Shown here: positions 24,137-36,858 of the stretch, piece by piece
How positions within the stretch are numbered: the stretch's first letter is position 1
How the letters are laid out: the number at the start of each line of letters is the position of its first letter
Assembly (NCBI GenBank): GCA_025531455.1
Contig: JAMYHL010000123.1
Location: 1-64,000, forward strand
DNA from: Apiotrichum sp. Y4204
Lineage: Eukaryota; Basidiomycota; Tremellomycetes; Trichosporonales; Trichosporonaceae
Direction of reading: 5' to 3'
DNA length: 64,000 bases
Notes under the pieces: generated by a model
The model's database searches: none
What the model was told of the DNA's origin: nothing
The model's input: the letters and a program-made list of their open reading frames with translations, nothing else
Made by a program: the position numbers and the translations under genes

Positions 24137-25614
24137 ATGGCAGACGTACAACCCGGAAACCTGGCTCTCTTCCTCGAGTCGCAGAAGGACGAGCTCCTGG
24201 CTGACCTCAAGCGGGGAAGCGGGAATGGATGGACCATCGCCACAGGCAACGAGGCTGGTGGTGAGTACCAAGACTTGAAGATGAGGCGGTCGCCCTATAG
24301 AGGGTGAGAACCACCGCTTTACGAACTGCACGCCGGCACTCACACGAATACTCCTCACTTCGTCAAGCTCCGCCCAACTAAACTGACTCCAGACCTTGAC
24401 TCTCTCGCCTCGGCTATCAGCTATGCCTTCCTGTCGTCGGCACTTGAGACCAACCGCACAGCCGCGCTCTTCCTTACTCCGCGGAAGCTCATGACACTGC
24501 GCCCTGAGAACCTCCTTGCCCTGCAGCGCGCTCATATCCCACTTTCCGCCCTCTTGCACTCCGAGGACCTGCCAGGAGGGACGGAAGCGCTCGCAAAGGA
24601 GAATGTGTCTCTCGCGCTCGTCGACCACAACAGCGCGCTTCCGGCGTTCGGTACTGCAAAGGTTGTGGCTATCATTGACCACCACGAGGACGAGGGCGCA
24701 CACCTGTCCGCCAACCCGCGCATCGTCCGCACGCCAGTCGGCTCCACGTCATCGCTTCTCACCAAACACTTCATGCCGCAGTGGAAGGCGAGCGTGTCCG
24801 GGCCCGCAGGTGCCGCAGGCTCGCCCGTGCCTGCAGAGCTTGCCACTCTCCTTCTTTCCGCGATTCTCATCGACACCCAGGGCCTCAAGAATGGTGGCAA
24901 GGCCGTTGACGTCGACTACGAGGCGGCTGCCTTCCTTTACCCCCTTTCAACTCTGAACAACGGTTCAGTCTCAGCTGCCTCGGTGGAATCTACAGAGGAC
25001 GCCGATATTGTCGCGATGCAGGGCTTCTCCGATGAGCTCATTACGACAAAGTACAACGTCAGTGGCGTCCCCACTGCCGATCTCTTGCGCCGCGACTACA
25101 AGCAGTACGCATGGGCGACCTCGACATACACTCTCCAGGTCGGGCTGAGCACGGTTCCTATGAGTCTGAAGAACCAGCTGAAGGCGGACGGCGGGTGGCC
25201 CAAGTACCTCTCGACGGTGGACGAGTTTATGGAGGAGCACGACCTTGACGTCACTGGTGTGTTGACGACATTCAAGTCTGAGACCAAGAAGAAGAGCAAG
25301 CGCGAGCTGCTCCTCATTGTGCGAACAGGCAGGCATCTCGACGCAGCGGGCGCCAAGGCAGTGCTGGCCTCCCTGTCGGCGGGGCTGGAGGCAGACGAGG
25401 TGCTGCAACTTGTGCCGTGGGCACAGGGCAAGGGTGGCGCCAAGGCCGAGTATGCGGCGCAGTCGAAGGCCTTCCTCAACACGACAAGCAGGCTCGGTGT
25501 TGTCTGGGACCAGACGAACCACCACGCGACGCGGAAGCAGGTGGCTCCTGCATTGGTGAGTGCGCGATGTTTGACTTTCCCTAACGGCAGGCTGCACTCG
25601 TGAGCAGGTTGTAG
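24137..25614 (+). CDS. PPX1: Exopolyphosphatase, DHH/DHHA2 superfamily
   Basis: Three exons (24137-24260, 24393-25555, 25591-25614) give 436 residues. The last encodes only seven codons plus stop, after a 35-nt intron. Motifs of the DHH phosphoesterase family appear in order: GDLDSLASA (residues ~41-49), the DHN of LVDHNS (~118) and IIDHHEDEG (~135), which together bind the catalytic metal ions, and a C-terminal DHHA2 domain from about residue 225. Yeast Ppx1 removes terminal phosphate from inorganic polyphosphate in cytosol and mitochondria. Length matches the family (about 400-440). The start MADVQPGN has a good context, but the frame stays open for 522 bases upstream. Confidence 0.92.
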
Positions 25615-26592
25615 ATGGGTGTAAATTGAGGCGGCTACGCTTGATGTTCGCTGGCTATATGGGTATCGTAATGCATACTGTCACTCCCTCACCCACACAC
25701 AGACTCACAGTCAGGATCCCCTCAGAACGAGAGGAAATGGGCTCTTGGGCACGGGTGTCCTAGCGTCAGTCAAGTGGTCATCACTGGGGATCGTGTACTG
25801 TTCGTTGAGGTTGAGGTTGCGGAGCACGTTGCACTGAGACTTTATAGCTTCGGTAACGATCTTTCAGGCTCGTACATGCTCACTGAGGGCTTACAGCAGA
25901 CGTATGGTCAGAGGTGACAGCAACTTGCAAGCGGACCCGAGTCCGGATCCGTCTTCGGACTCGGACTCAACCTCCTCCGACGGAACACTACCGCTACAGT
26001 GAACGAATCGAGGAGAGGCCGTCTCCGGTCAATCTACGTAGGTCTACGACGCGGTCTACAACATGTGCGGTCGTCCACGTTTGGGCCCGCTGCACGTAAC
26101 TTTGCTCAACGAGGAAGCCGAGATGGGGGGACGCCGTCAGATGAATCATCAGCCAGGCAAACAAAAACAAAGACGCCTCGGACACGGTGTGTCCCTCGCA
26201 GGCAGCAACGAGCTCTTATAGGCTCCTCTCCATCTAGCTCTTCGTAACTTTGCTTTGTAGAAGGGCGTACTGGCCTGGTTCTGGGTCTGCATGCACGCTT
26301 CAGGCTGCCTTCGACTCCTGAATGTCGCGCAAACGTCCTGGGGGGTTGCAGCAAAAACCCTGAACATGCACAAATCACACGAATCCCTCGTGACACAATG
26401 CAGGAACATTTTTCACGTGACCTTGCTGTGTTATCATCGACGCGTCCAATCTGACGCGTCAAAACAAAGTCCAGGCTGGTTTAGTCAACCTCCACAACAG
26501 CGGGCAGCCCAGTCCCGTCCATCAGCCCCCTAAGTGCTGTTTGTTCTCCTTCTCTCTCCTTTTCAATTCATCACATTGTTCATACTCACAAC
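25615..26592. other. Intergenic region and CHK1 promoter
   Basis: No gene seen. The right end carries a CACGTG box at 26414-26419 and two MCB boxes. A short CGGACTCGG-rich patch lies near 25930-25985. Confidence 0.5.
26414..26459 (+). promoter_or_regulatory. E-box plus two MluI cell-cycle boxes upstream of CHK1
   Basis: CACGTG lies at 26414-26419, followed by ACGCGT at 26440-26445 and again at 26454-26459, about 134-153 bases before the CHK1 ATG. ACGCGT is the MCB element bound by MBF in yeasts, which activates genes at G1/S. Two copies 14 bp apart make an accidental match less likely. Confidence 0.5.
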
Positions 26593-28658
26593 ATGGAGAG
26601 CGAAAGCGCGCGGGGACTCGCGTACCCCCATATTGCGGGATACCGCATCGGCGAGGAGATTGGGGGTGGCGGCTTTTCGAAGTGAGTACAGGAGGGTGGC
26701 CAAAGGCAGGAGGACGTGCGGAGAGAAGGAGACGGGGAGGGAAGATTGCACTTGCCCCTCTATGTGCTTGCGGGAGACAATTGCGCATAGTGTGGAGACG
26801 ATGTCGAGCCAGCTGCTAGTCATCACATCAAAACGAGCTCGGAAGGATTCTCAGAACGCTCGCTGACAGCACAGAGTCTTCCGCGCCATTGATGACGAGT
26901 ATGGGCGCGTTGCAGCCTGCAAGGTGGTCAACCTCTTCATCCCCGCGTCGATGGGGTACGGCGTTCCGAACCTCAAGGAGCTTCAGAAGGAGGTGCAGGT
27001 GCACAAGTCGCTGCGGCACACGTATATTCTCGAGTTCCTGCACCACGAGATCATCGACCAGGCCCGCGAGCAGGAGGGCATCGTGCCGGGTTTGTACATG
27101 CTCCTCGAGCTCGCTGTGGGTGGCGACCTGTTTGACAAGATTGGTGAGTTCGCTGTGACTGGAAGAAGTCACGGTGTGATGGCGCCCAAAGCTCTGGTCT
27201 TGTTGGTGCAGTTACCATGGAACGATATCGCGCGGCGACTCTTCCCTCCTCTCTGTGCGATACTGACCGCAGCACCCGATGTTGGCATTCCGGAGGACCT
27301 GGCAAAGTTCTATTTTGCCCAGCTGCTTGATGGTGTGGTGCGTGCTCTTTATTTAGAAGGCTCCCACACTTCGACTGACACTCAGGAATTCATGCACGCC
27401 AAGGGAATTGCTCACCGCGACATAAAGCCGGAGAACCTGCTGCTCGCCGCGAACGGGAATCTGAAGATCACAGACTTTGGCCTGTGCGCAGTGTACAAGT
27501 ACAAGGGGAAGGAACGATTGCTGAGCGGGCGGTGTGGAAGTCTGCCGTACGTCGCGCCAGAGGTAAGTCCAGGATGGTGGAGTATGACTAATTGTAGCTT
27601 GGGTCACCAGGGGGATACGCTGCGGAGCCTGTCGATATCTGGGGCATGGGTGTGGTCTTGTTCACCATGCTTGTGGGAAGTACGTTGGAACGCGCAGATG
27701 TGAGACTAACATCAGATACGCCGTGGGACGAACCGGTCCTCGAGACAAGCCTGGAGTACCGCACGTACGTCGAGGGCAATATCTGGGGGTACCAGCCGTG
27801 GTGCAAGCTTCGTGGCCAGATACAGGGTGTGTTTTGTGCTGTGTGACCAACCCTGTTCTGACTCCAGACCTTATTATCGCCATGCTCACGGTCGATCCCA
27901 AGAAGCGGATCACCGTGCCACGGATCAAGTCACATTCGTGGTGCATGACGTGCGTTAACTGTGCCCAACTGGTGCTGACCCCAGACCCTCCCAGCTCTCT
28001 CGTGAGCAGCTTCCTGAAGCCCTCACGCAGGGTCTTCGTTCGACGGGTATGATGAAGGTGGCCGACCCGACCTTCAATGATGCCACCCATCAAGCATATG
28101 CGGCTTCGTGAGCATGTCGTCCTTCGTGAAAGCTGACAGAAGACGCTCGCAACGCGTATTTGGAGAGAGCCAATGGAACACACAGTGGAATGCCCAAGAG
28201 TCACAATTCATGAGGGCAACAGGAAACCTTGTGAGTCTTACCGGAGCTGTCCACCACAACCTCCTGCTCACACCCTCAGACTCAGGGAGGAGACTTCGAT
28301 ACGATAACGACGCGTTTCTGGCTCACCTTGGGAACCGCGGACGCCTTCCGGTTACTGTACAACTTCCTTGCGGCTGAGCTCGACGAGGACAATGTCCAGT
28401 CCAACCGGACTTGCACGGCGATTCGTGTGCGCAAGCCCGCCGGCCAGAAGTCTGTGACCGGAACGTTCCTCATCCGCGAGAGCGACACACACGCGACGTC
28501 GGGCCAGACGCTGATCAGCATGCGCCGTGAAAAGGTGGGAGATACGTCCGCTACATTGCTAATCTCTCCAGGGATCCATCCTCCATTGGCGCGCGTTCTG
28601 GTGGTCCATCGTGCGCGACCAGCGCCTCGAGCGTTACGTCCTCAAGGGCGATTTGTAG
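26593..28658 (+). CDS. CHK1: Checkpoint serine/threonine kinase Chk1
   Basis: Eleven exons splice to 476 residues: 26593-26681, 26875-27143, 27273-27337, 27386-27562, 27598-27679, 27716-27826, 27868-27949, 27985-28107, 28140-28230, 28280-28534 and 28572-28658. All phases close. The kinase domain starts with IGEEIGGGGFSKV (residues ~18-30) and lysine in AACKVV. The catalytic loop is HRDIKPEN (~151), the metal loop ITDFGL (~170) and the APE motif is in YVAPE (~198). A C-terminal domain ends in FWWSIVRDQRLERYVLKGD, the KA1-like autoinhibitory region of Chk1. Chk1 is activated by the ATR pathway on damaged or stalled DNA and delays mitosis. The start ATG precedes YRIGEEI directly, as in other fungal Chk1 proteins. 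Confidence 0.93.
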
Positions 28659-30222
28659 AGAGCTTCGGAGATGTTGTACGCATTAGAGTGCCGGCGGAAT
28701 GCATGTTGAGTGCTTACGCGGTCGCCCGATGCCGGAGTTGTGTGGAGGTTGCTGGAGTGGCCTGTGGTGGCTCACTGTACCTTATTCCAAACACCGTTGA
28801 GGGCAGTGACGTACCATACATAGCTCTATAGTAAGGTCATTATCGGCGGTGTTGAGCAGTAGATGTCGACAGTGATCTGATCACTGACCGCCGATAGAGC
28901 AATCTGGGCGATCTAGCTGGTCCTATACTTAACAGCGCGGTGGACAGTCGGTCAACACAATCGGGGTCGGCCAACATGGCCGGCATCTACCCATCCGTGC
29001 GTCTGCGACTGGAGTGTATGGAACCTGCAGTTCCAGCTCCAATGAGACCGGTGCTGGAATAGTTTTTCAGGCACATGAGACAAACTCTACCCATCGGCAA
29101 CGGAGACTACCCCCCATTGCAAGACTGAAAAGACCGCCAAGGTTGCGCAACCGCCAAGATCCAAGACCGCTGGCCAGCCTCGGAGTTTAGCATTCAACAA
29201 CTCCCGGAGTTTAGACGACCGCCCACATCTGGAAGCCAGCAGGCCAGCGCCAGTCAGCGAAAACCACCGGCATGTATGTACGCAGTTGAATGTCTTTCAT
29301 CCTACCCATTCCACTGGATGAATAGTCAAGCCGCGGCCGCTGTTAATTTGTGTGACACTGTTCACACTGGCGGTTTTTCCATTCGCCGTCAGCCGGTCCC
29401 GAACCGGGGGAATGCATATAAACAGTATGGGCGTTCACTGTTGTGCATGCAGCCCAACGCCGATGGGCAACGAAGAGGTGACCGCCGCCTGGTTGAGTTC
29501 CGGTGCGGGTGTGAGTTGTGTGGGTGAAACATGTCCAGGCCCTGGAGAAGGGAGATGGAATTGTAGGGGGACTGCCGCGCCTGTCCAGGGGAGCAGAATG
29601 TGGGGTTGCGCGGGGCATAGATTACGAGATGCCATCTGTGCATACAGTATACAGTATGTGCCTCTTGGTGTGAGTTCCGATAAGACCCGGGCGATACGAG
29701 TATACAAGACCGAGCATGAACGCAGCCGAGAGCCGAGGGCCGAGGGCTGAGGCACGGTACGCTCTCCAAAAGAGGGCGACGCAAAAGGTGCCAAGACTCG
29801 GAAGGCTGCAGCCACGGCGTTGACGACAGACTGCGCAATTCAAGATGCGTTTGCTCTGATAAACATTCTACGCTTCTTTTCTATTCCAGTGCGATATGAA
29901 TGCATCGGTGTTGAGAGATCCCGTCAAAAGTGAAGTAAGTGGGCGGTCTTTGCATGTTGCGCACATACTTTCCCCACACATACCAACCTCTCAATCCCCA
30001 CCTCGCGTTGTGTCTAATCTTGTACATATATCTCGCAGCACCTCATCGCTCTGTTATCGCACCCCCCTCGACATCATCTCTATCGCTCACAGCACGCGCA
30101 TGCCCGCCGTCGGAGAAGCATAGTCCTGTCGGACCACGGCCGCCCGTGTCGTCTTGTTGTTTAAACAACCACATTTCCTCCCCATTGTTCTCCACTGCCC
30201 CGACCTCACCCTCCTGCCCATC
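28659..30222. other. Intergenic region, no supported gene
   Basis: Short open frames only. It contains a nested inverted repeat near 28841-28896 (listed separately) and a tacagtata repeat near 29644-29660. The last 250 bases are C/T-rich promoter-like sequence. Confidence 0.5.
28841..28896. repeat. Nested inverted repeat
   Basis: The arm tatcggcggt at 28841-28850 pairs with accgccgata at 28887-28896. Inside, cagtgatc at 28870-28877 and gatcactg at 28879-28886 form a perfect 8-bp palindrome around one central base, directly abutting the right outer arm. The arrangement could fold as a cruciform or hairpin. It lies about 180 bp after the CHK1 stop codon. Confidence 0.6.
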
Positions 30223-31430
30223 ATGTCCGCCATCCTCGCAGACGTCTACATACAGCCGCCCGCGCCCGATCTCGAGCTCGTGAGTGTGCTACTCTGTTCG
30301 AAGCTGACCGCAGCCGAAGGTCAATAAGGTGTCGAACGCCGGGGAAGCGCGGTATCACCTGCTTGCATGGTCGTCGCCCGCGAGGCTGGATCCTCGGTGA
30401 GTGACCTCTGAGTGCAGAGCTGGCAGTGTCGAGCACACAAAGCAACTTCACAATTCTCTGTCCACCGTCCGCACATCCCTCGTCCACCATCTACACACCG
30501 CTCCTGTCCACCATCTCCATTGAGTCTCCCACTCACACCCAGCTACGCTGCCGCTGTCGTCGACAAGTACATCCGCACAAAGTTGCGGCGCTCGCGCAGC
30601 CGCAAGTACATCACCGAGAAGCTGGAGACGCTGGAGAAGCAGGTGAGTTGCCACTGAGCTGCCTCCACCCCCCTCATTGCAATGAATCGGCTCGAGACTT
30701 TTTTTGAGTTTCTTATTCTGGGAAATCCACTATCTCCATCCATGCCGACCCCATGATGCTGCTCCACCCGCTAGACTTTTGGCTCTGTTGCTCTGGTGGC
30801 TACCAGCGCAGCCTCCTTATCTCATTCGCCTCATCCCATTCCCATGATATCGGAACACCGGACCGGTGGAGCTCTACATAGTCCCTCCACGTATCTCCGC
30901 AGCGGAGCGTTCCCGTGTTCCCGGAACCTGCAGGTTGACACATGATCACACCATAAGTGGGATGAATGGGAATGTGGAGGCTAGTGCCGACATCAACACG
31001 TGTTCATGACGTCTAGCTTGGGCACATGTCGCATGTTAGCTCACCATGACGCCGACGCCGAGGGCAGTGATGAGGATGGTTGACCGTGCGGAGCGCTACG
31101 GGGAGGGCTGGTTGGACGGCGTCGGCCCAATGGGTGACCGCCCCTGCTCCACCTGTTGTCGATTTATTGGCTTCTGCACCTTGTTCCCCCTTCCTGTTGC
31201 CTGTTCCTCGCTTACCCCAGCTCCCGGACTCTGCAACAATTGACAACGCATTTGCGACGGCGCGCCGGCGCTACTCGCTCCCGCCATCACCGTTCCGTGC
31301 TGCCCTTCCACCGGTGGAGGCCCCGCCAGTGTACAGCGCGGACGACCCGCTGCCGGAGATGACGCGCACACTCCTCACCTGGTTGTCGGCCGACGAGGTG
31401 ATGAGCCCCTCCCCGCCGTATTCGACTTAG
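30223..31430 (+). CDS. Small protein of unknown function, four exons
   Basis: Exons 30223-30279, 30314-30396, 30543-30642 and 31221-31430 join to 149 residues in closed frame. The product starts MSAILADVYIQPPAPDLEL and contains EARYHLLAWSSPARLDPRY, then a basic helix (KYIRTKLRRSRSRKYITEK, LETLEKQ). It ends in a Pro-rich tail with LPEMTRTLLTWLSADEV. The third intron is 578 nt, unusually long for this genome, so an exon may be missing or the last exon may belong to something else. I know no family. The first three exons are the better supported part. Confidence 0.55.
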
Positions 31431-34107
31431 TGACGGACGCGGACGTGGACACAGCTCCACGAACAGCGACGGAGGAACGCAGGTGAAAAGGTCGACAAAC
31501 ACGCGATAGACAAGAGGGCACGAGAGTGGGCCGAGTGTCATGGTACAGAGTGCCGGGCGTTTCAAGAGCAGGGTCCTGCATCAGTGGATGGCGATTAGAA
31601 CTCAATAGAGGACGACTACAGCAAGGGAGAATCGTGGAAAGAGGAACGCAGTGTTACATCAAACAAAGGTTGGAGCCCTCGAGGTTGTACTTACTGGGTT
31701 GGATAGGATATCGGATGCCATGTACGCAATATGCAAGTCGTGTTTTATCACGCATTCGGCTTATCTCAGCACGCGGCAGGGGAAACGGGAGAACGGGGGA
31801 AGCCGGGGAAAGGATGTGGGATATGGACGAGCACCTCGCAGTTCGCCAGACTGAAATGTTAAAAGAGGACTGCAGATCGGCAGATCAACGATCCACAGAT
31901 CCACGGATCCACAGGGCGTCGGACTTTGGTATCGTGAGCACAGCGGGTAGTCGTTTCAGCGACCAGGCAGTGCGGCAGCGCGGCAGTGGTCGTCTGGTGC
32001 CGATCCCACTGATCAGAGAAATGGCCGAAATGGATCGACAGGGGTATGATCGATGTTGGATCAATAAGTCATGGTGTGCAGCTCTGCTCCTTGGCCGCCT
32101 GGCCACCTGGAACATGGAACAATCATGTTGATCCCCCTGGGCGTCACGCTGAGCATGGTGACTGTTTGTGATCTGTGAATCTGTGATCTGGAGCGTGGAT
32201 CGCTGTCACCCTTCGATCACTTTGGACTTGCACTTGCACTCGCCAGGGGAAACTGAGCCGTGTCGCCTGGAGGTCGACGATCACCGACATAATGCCAGGA
32301 GGTGATCGTCGCGAAGCAAACGCACCGCGAAACATGTCGCATAAACACGACATACCGCAGGATCGAATTCACACACCGGCCGACGAATGGCAACTGACCT
32401 TGCCAGCGCTGGCACTGGCACACACTACACGTACATGCACTGTATACTGTACATACAGTACACCGCCGCCATACGTGAGACACTGAACGGCCCCCGATCC
32501 AGTGTCGAAAGGCATTGCCCCGGGCCCCGGGGCGGCCGCAACCAATACCACTTGTGCGGACGAAGCAGAACGTGTTTCCTGTGATGTGAGATGTGAACTC
32601 CCGGGGACTTAACAAGGGGCGGATTTGACGGGGACAGGCGTATCAACGCGCCGTCAACTAGGGGTGGAAGAACCCGCAGCATGTCGCCAATCGCCGAGCT
32701 CTTCGCCTTCACATTGCACTACACTATGACCTTTTGCGTCCCGCGATTGTACGACGCGAAATAGGCGTTCGACCCCTGCATTCTGATACTCTCCACACGC
32801 TCCCTAGCACATGAACCCGTTGAAAGGATGCGGTGGTCTTTGTTTGTTGGACGTAGAGGTGTTATGGGAGCGTTCTAGCTGGCTACCCATTACACATGCA
32901 CCCATAGCGGAACACGAGTTCGTGCAGACTATGTGGCAGATGGAATCGGTTACCGGTTAAACCTCAACCTCCGGACGCAGTCCGGGGAAATGCAGAACAT
33001 GCAGAACATGAAGAACAATTTGATCGACTGCGCACTGCCTTTGATTCCTTTAATTCCTTTCTGGGATATGCTCTGTCTTTGGGATCTGGAGAGTGAATAC
33101 TTGTAGTTTAAGTCCAGGGGAAAGGCTGTGGCTGTGCCAATTTAAGCATGTCAGATCATCTCTCGAAAGGAACACAAGCGGGCCGCAGCTCTCTCTCCCC
33201 CTCGGCCCTCATGATCCTTTCTCCTCCTCTCAAGCTACTCAATTGTGTCAAATATTTGCATGTTTGTAGAGTTGGACAACGCCTAGCAGGGCTGCACAGA
33301 CAAGGTCTCACCAGACGCCAGTACGCCTGGCCAATACGCCAGTGTATCAGTGTATCAGTGTGTGTACAATGTGCATACCCAGTCTCGCCCTGTGGCCCAG
33401 CACTTGACAATGCTGGCAAGATGCTGGCGATGCCTCATGCTGTGGCTGAGCTCGGCGCTGGAGTGGCGTAGACAGGAAAAGGGATCAAGCGGAATGCACC
33501 GCGTTTATCCTCCGTTCCGCGGTACAATCCCCGAAGAGCCCGAAGGCTCACGACCCCCTGGCCTCTCTTGGGGCCCACCCCCCCCCCCCTGATTCCCTTT
33601 TCCCTTATCCGTCATTCTTTGTTCTTGGCCTTTTTCAAACTTCTTACACACATTATACGGCTGCACACACACCTGACTTATCGCTCCTTTAGCCGCATGC
33701 CAGAGCGCCAGAGCGCCAGAGGGCGCGCGGGGGCGTGAGATGGAACCGCATGCTGCGCGCGGCATGTGCAGCCCTCTCTCTCTCTCTCTCTCTGTCGCTG
33801 CGCGATCTCTCACCAGATCAGAGTACCAGAGTCTTGGCCATCGTAGCGTGGTACGGGGTCGTGCACTTTTGCGAGACCCAACACTTTGATGGATCGGATC
33901 AACGACGCATCTGCATCTGCATTTCTCCATCACCTTATCTTGATCTCCGCTGCCATTCAGACCACGAAACCTCTTCCACCACTCTCTAATTCAGCTTTCC
34001 AACACGGATAACGACCGACGAACGATCTGGCATTGGCCAGCCCCATCCACACCGCGCGCTGCGCAGCCCCCATCCGAACCCCGGCCCCATCTCCCTTTCT
34101 CCCCGGC
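31431..34107. other. 2.7-kb intergenic stretch
   Basis: No gene with a clear start and domain. The longest frame on the plus strand, 31526-32131, begins with GTG and shows no domain. Small imperfect repeats occur near 31870-31910 (gatc/cacag), 32440-32460 (tactgtacatacag-like) and 32995-33015. A C-tract lies at 33582-33592 and a (CT)n tract at 33774-33793. Confidence 0.45.
33774..33793. repeat. (CT)n microsatellite
   Basis: About ten uninterrupted CT units upstream of the surface-glycoprotein gene. Pyrimidine tracts are common in fungal promoters. Confidence 0.8.
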
Positions 34108-36599
34108 ATGCGGATCTCCGTTCGCGGATGCGCGGGCATCCTCCTCACTGTGCACGCGCTGCTTGCTCTCCCACAAACACGCGCGCAGGCCGTCCTCCCA
34201 GACGATCCATGGTCGAACAACACCTTTGTCGACGGCGCCTCCGTGCCCGTCACGACGGGTCTCGCGCCCCCGACCGCCGTCCCCGTGTCCTCCTCTCTAA
34301 ACCCTCCCGCCACTACAACCTCCCCGCCATCATCCTCGCCGTCCGGCGGCGGGAGCCCGATTGGCTCTGCCGGCGGCTCGAGTATTGAAGGGGGAGTGCC
34401 CTCCTCGCCGCCCCAGGGGTCTAACCCGCAGACCGGCTACGAGCCCATGGGTTCAGCGGCCGCGGGCAGCGCGTCCGGCGCACAACCGACCGGCGGGGCC
34501 GGGAATGCGACGTCGGCGGAGCCGGCGCCGCGGCTGCCTGTGATTGAGAAAGCGCGCAAGGCTCCGCGCAACATGCACATCTACACACTTCCTCCGTTCT
34601 CGCCCATGATCGAGCTCTCTGGTACCGGGCCGGAGGCCGAGGGTTGGAATCTGTCGTTCTCGCACTCGCCGTGGAGCTCGTGGAGGGACGACGCGGTGGC
34701 GTTGGGACAGCCCTTGCTCTCGACGTCTCTTGTGAACGCGTCCCTCAGCGTCGAGTTTGTGGGCTCGGCTATCTTCTTCAACGGCACGCTCGACGGGACC
34801 ATCACCATCACGGCGCAGAATATGCATATCGAGGGCGACAAGGGCCGAGTGCGGAGCATCGTGACTGGCAAACCCGGCCAAGTCCCCATGAAACGGATGA
34901 TGCTCATGGGCGACGCGCAAATCCCAGGCTCATACAACGTTACGCTTACCGTCACCTCTGGCTCGTTCTTGCTCAAGGGCATCGATATCACGGCGCCGCT
35001 TGGAGGGCTGGGGTAAGTCTGGCGCTGTTTACGACTCGCGAACCAATGCCGTCAACTGACACACAGTTCACGTGGTACTACCAAAACTATGCCCATGGTG
35101 GCGGCGCGAGACTTCGCCCCGGGCCTGACGGACATTGGCGAGTGGAACGTCACGTCCGGCTTCTGCGGTTACTCGATTATTAATGGCGAAATGACCTATG
35201 CGTGTGGGAAAGATTCGTACGACTGCGCCACCACGACGTCAGAGAATGCCCGCATGCAGATAGACGCGCCTGCCAACGCCACGCTCTTCACGGTCTACGG
35301 CACGATGGGACAGCACAGAGGCCCGTTCCAGGTCACCTTGGGCGACACACCATTCGACCCCAACGCGAAAACGTACACGTCCAAGCTGCCATGGTCGAAG
35401 AACAACCTCGCGCTGTACACTGGCGTCCTCGACCCCCGCAAGAAGAATTCGATCAATCTTGACTATCTCGGTAAAAGCGACATGTCACTCCAGGTCTACC
35501 AAATCTACTACATCCTTGCTGTTGGGTGAGTGAGTGCGTTGGGTAGCACTAACGTCAGGGGCGAAACCGACTATGAATTCCTGCCCGGCGCCAACTCTAA
35601 GTCGGAGGAGCAGAACACGGAGACAAAGTCCACACCCGTCGGCGCGATTGTCGGGGGCGCAGTGGGTGGCGGTCTTGGCGTCCTGGCTATAGGTGGTGGC
35701 TTGCTGTGGTTCTTCTGCCGGCGGCACAAGAAGCGAAAGGCGGAAGAGGGTGCCGAAGCAGACGACTCGGCGTACTCGAAGTACCGACCCGCGGCCGCGG
35801 TGCTGCGGCACGACTCGGACTCGGTGTTCGAGGTGGAGCCCACACATGACCCCAACGAGGATACGATCACCCCGCTCCCGGCCCCCGGCACCCCGCCGCT
35901 CTCGCACAACATGCTCGTCGAGCGCAAGCGTCTCGAAGCGTACACGCGTGAGGGACACGTGCCGAACACGACGCAGGTCGGGCAGTTCATCGTTTCCACT
36001 TCCCACCCTCACCAGTCCCAGCTGCACCAGTCCCAGGCCTCGTCCCCGACCGATCCCTTCGGCGACCAGTTCCGCGACTACCGCGCGTCGGAGTCGAACG
36101 ACAACGGGACAATGTCGGACCTCAAACGCTCGATCATCACTGGCGCCTTTGGCCGCACTGAAGACCTGACCCCTCCACTGAGGTAAGATTCCCAGCGCGT
36201 TCCTTGCTCACTTGTAGTGCGGTCCCCTCCCAGTCTTCCGGTTCGGCATCCGGGACAAGCTTCCTCCCGTCGTCACACAAGCTCCGCTCGTCCACCACTA
36301 TCTCCGGAAACAGCGGCACCGCCTTGTCCGGACCATCACGGACAGTGACAGAGGAAGAGGATGCGGGCCGCATCCCAGCGCCTGGGGAGACGGTTCCACC
36401 GCGATACAACCCCGCATGGGCGGACGACTATGTCCCAACCGGTGCAGGTCCGTCGGCGCGTGCTGGTCCCGTCGGCCGCAACACGGACACACTCCTCGAC
36501 TCTGGGCCGACACGGCTCGCAGAGTCGTATGAGTACGAGGAACTCGGTGGGCCCCACTCTCCAGTCTCTCCCACCTTCCACAATCGCCCTCGGCATTGA
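34108..36599 (+). CDS. Single-pass cell-surface glycoprotein with mucin-like stalk
   Basis: Four exons (34108-35012, 35067-35525, 35559-36182, 36218-36599) give 789 residues. A signal peptide (about 28 residues, ending TRAQA) leads into a Ser/Thr/Pro/Gly-rich low-complexity stalk. Two similar beta-rich extracellular modules follow. One contains VEFVGSAIFFNGTLDGTI, and the other contains DAPANATLFTVYGTMG. Both have aromatic YN/FN motifs and several NxS/T sites. The membrane segment is GAIVGGAVGGGLGVLAIGG followed by LLWFFCRRHKKRK. The cytoplasmic tail is about 300 residues, disordered and rich in Ser/Thr/Pro. The type I layout resembles fungal wall sensors such as Wsc/Mid2, but no WSC domain is present. 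The exact family is not known to me. Confidence 0.85.
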
Positions 36600-36858
36600 A
36601 ACGCCGCCTCAGGATCTAACCACTCCTGACTGTTTGAGTAATGCTGCTGTCTCCCATCATCGTATCTTTTGGTGCCCATGTATTGTAGCATATCGGATTC
36701 CGGGGGGAGCGGCGGGTTGTGCTAAGGACATCTCTACTGACGTTCAAGAATGGGACGCCGTTGAAAGGACACCGGTTTCTCGGGGGGTGACCTATTGTAC
36801 TGCACATTACGGAACTTCCCCACAGCTCTCGGTCGGCCTTCTACACATCTCGGACAAC

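Noticed and set aside
31526..32131. 201-codon plus-strand frame
   Set aside because: Starts with GTG, composition follows local repeats, no domain.
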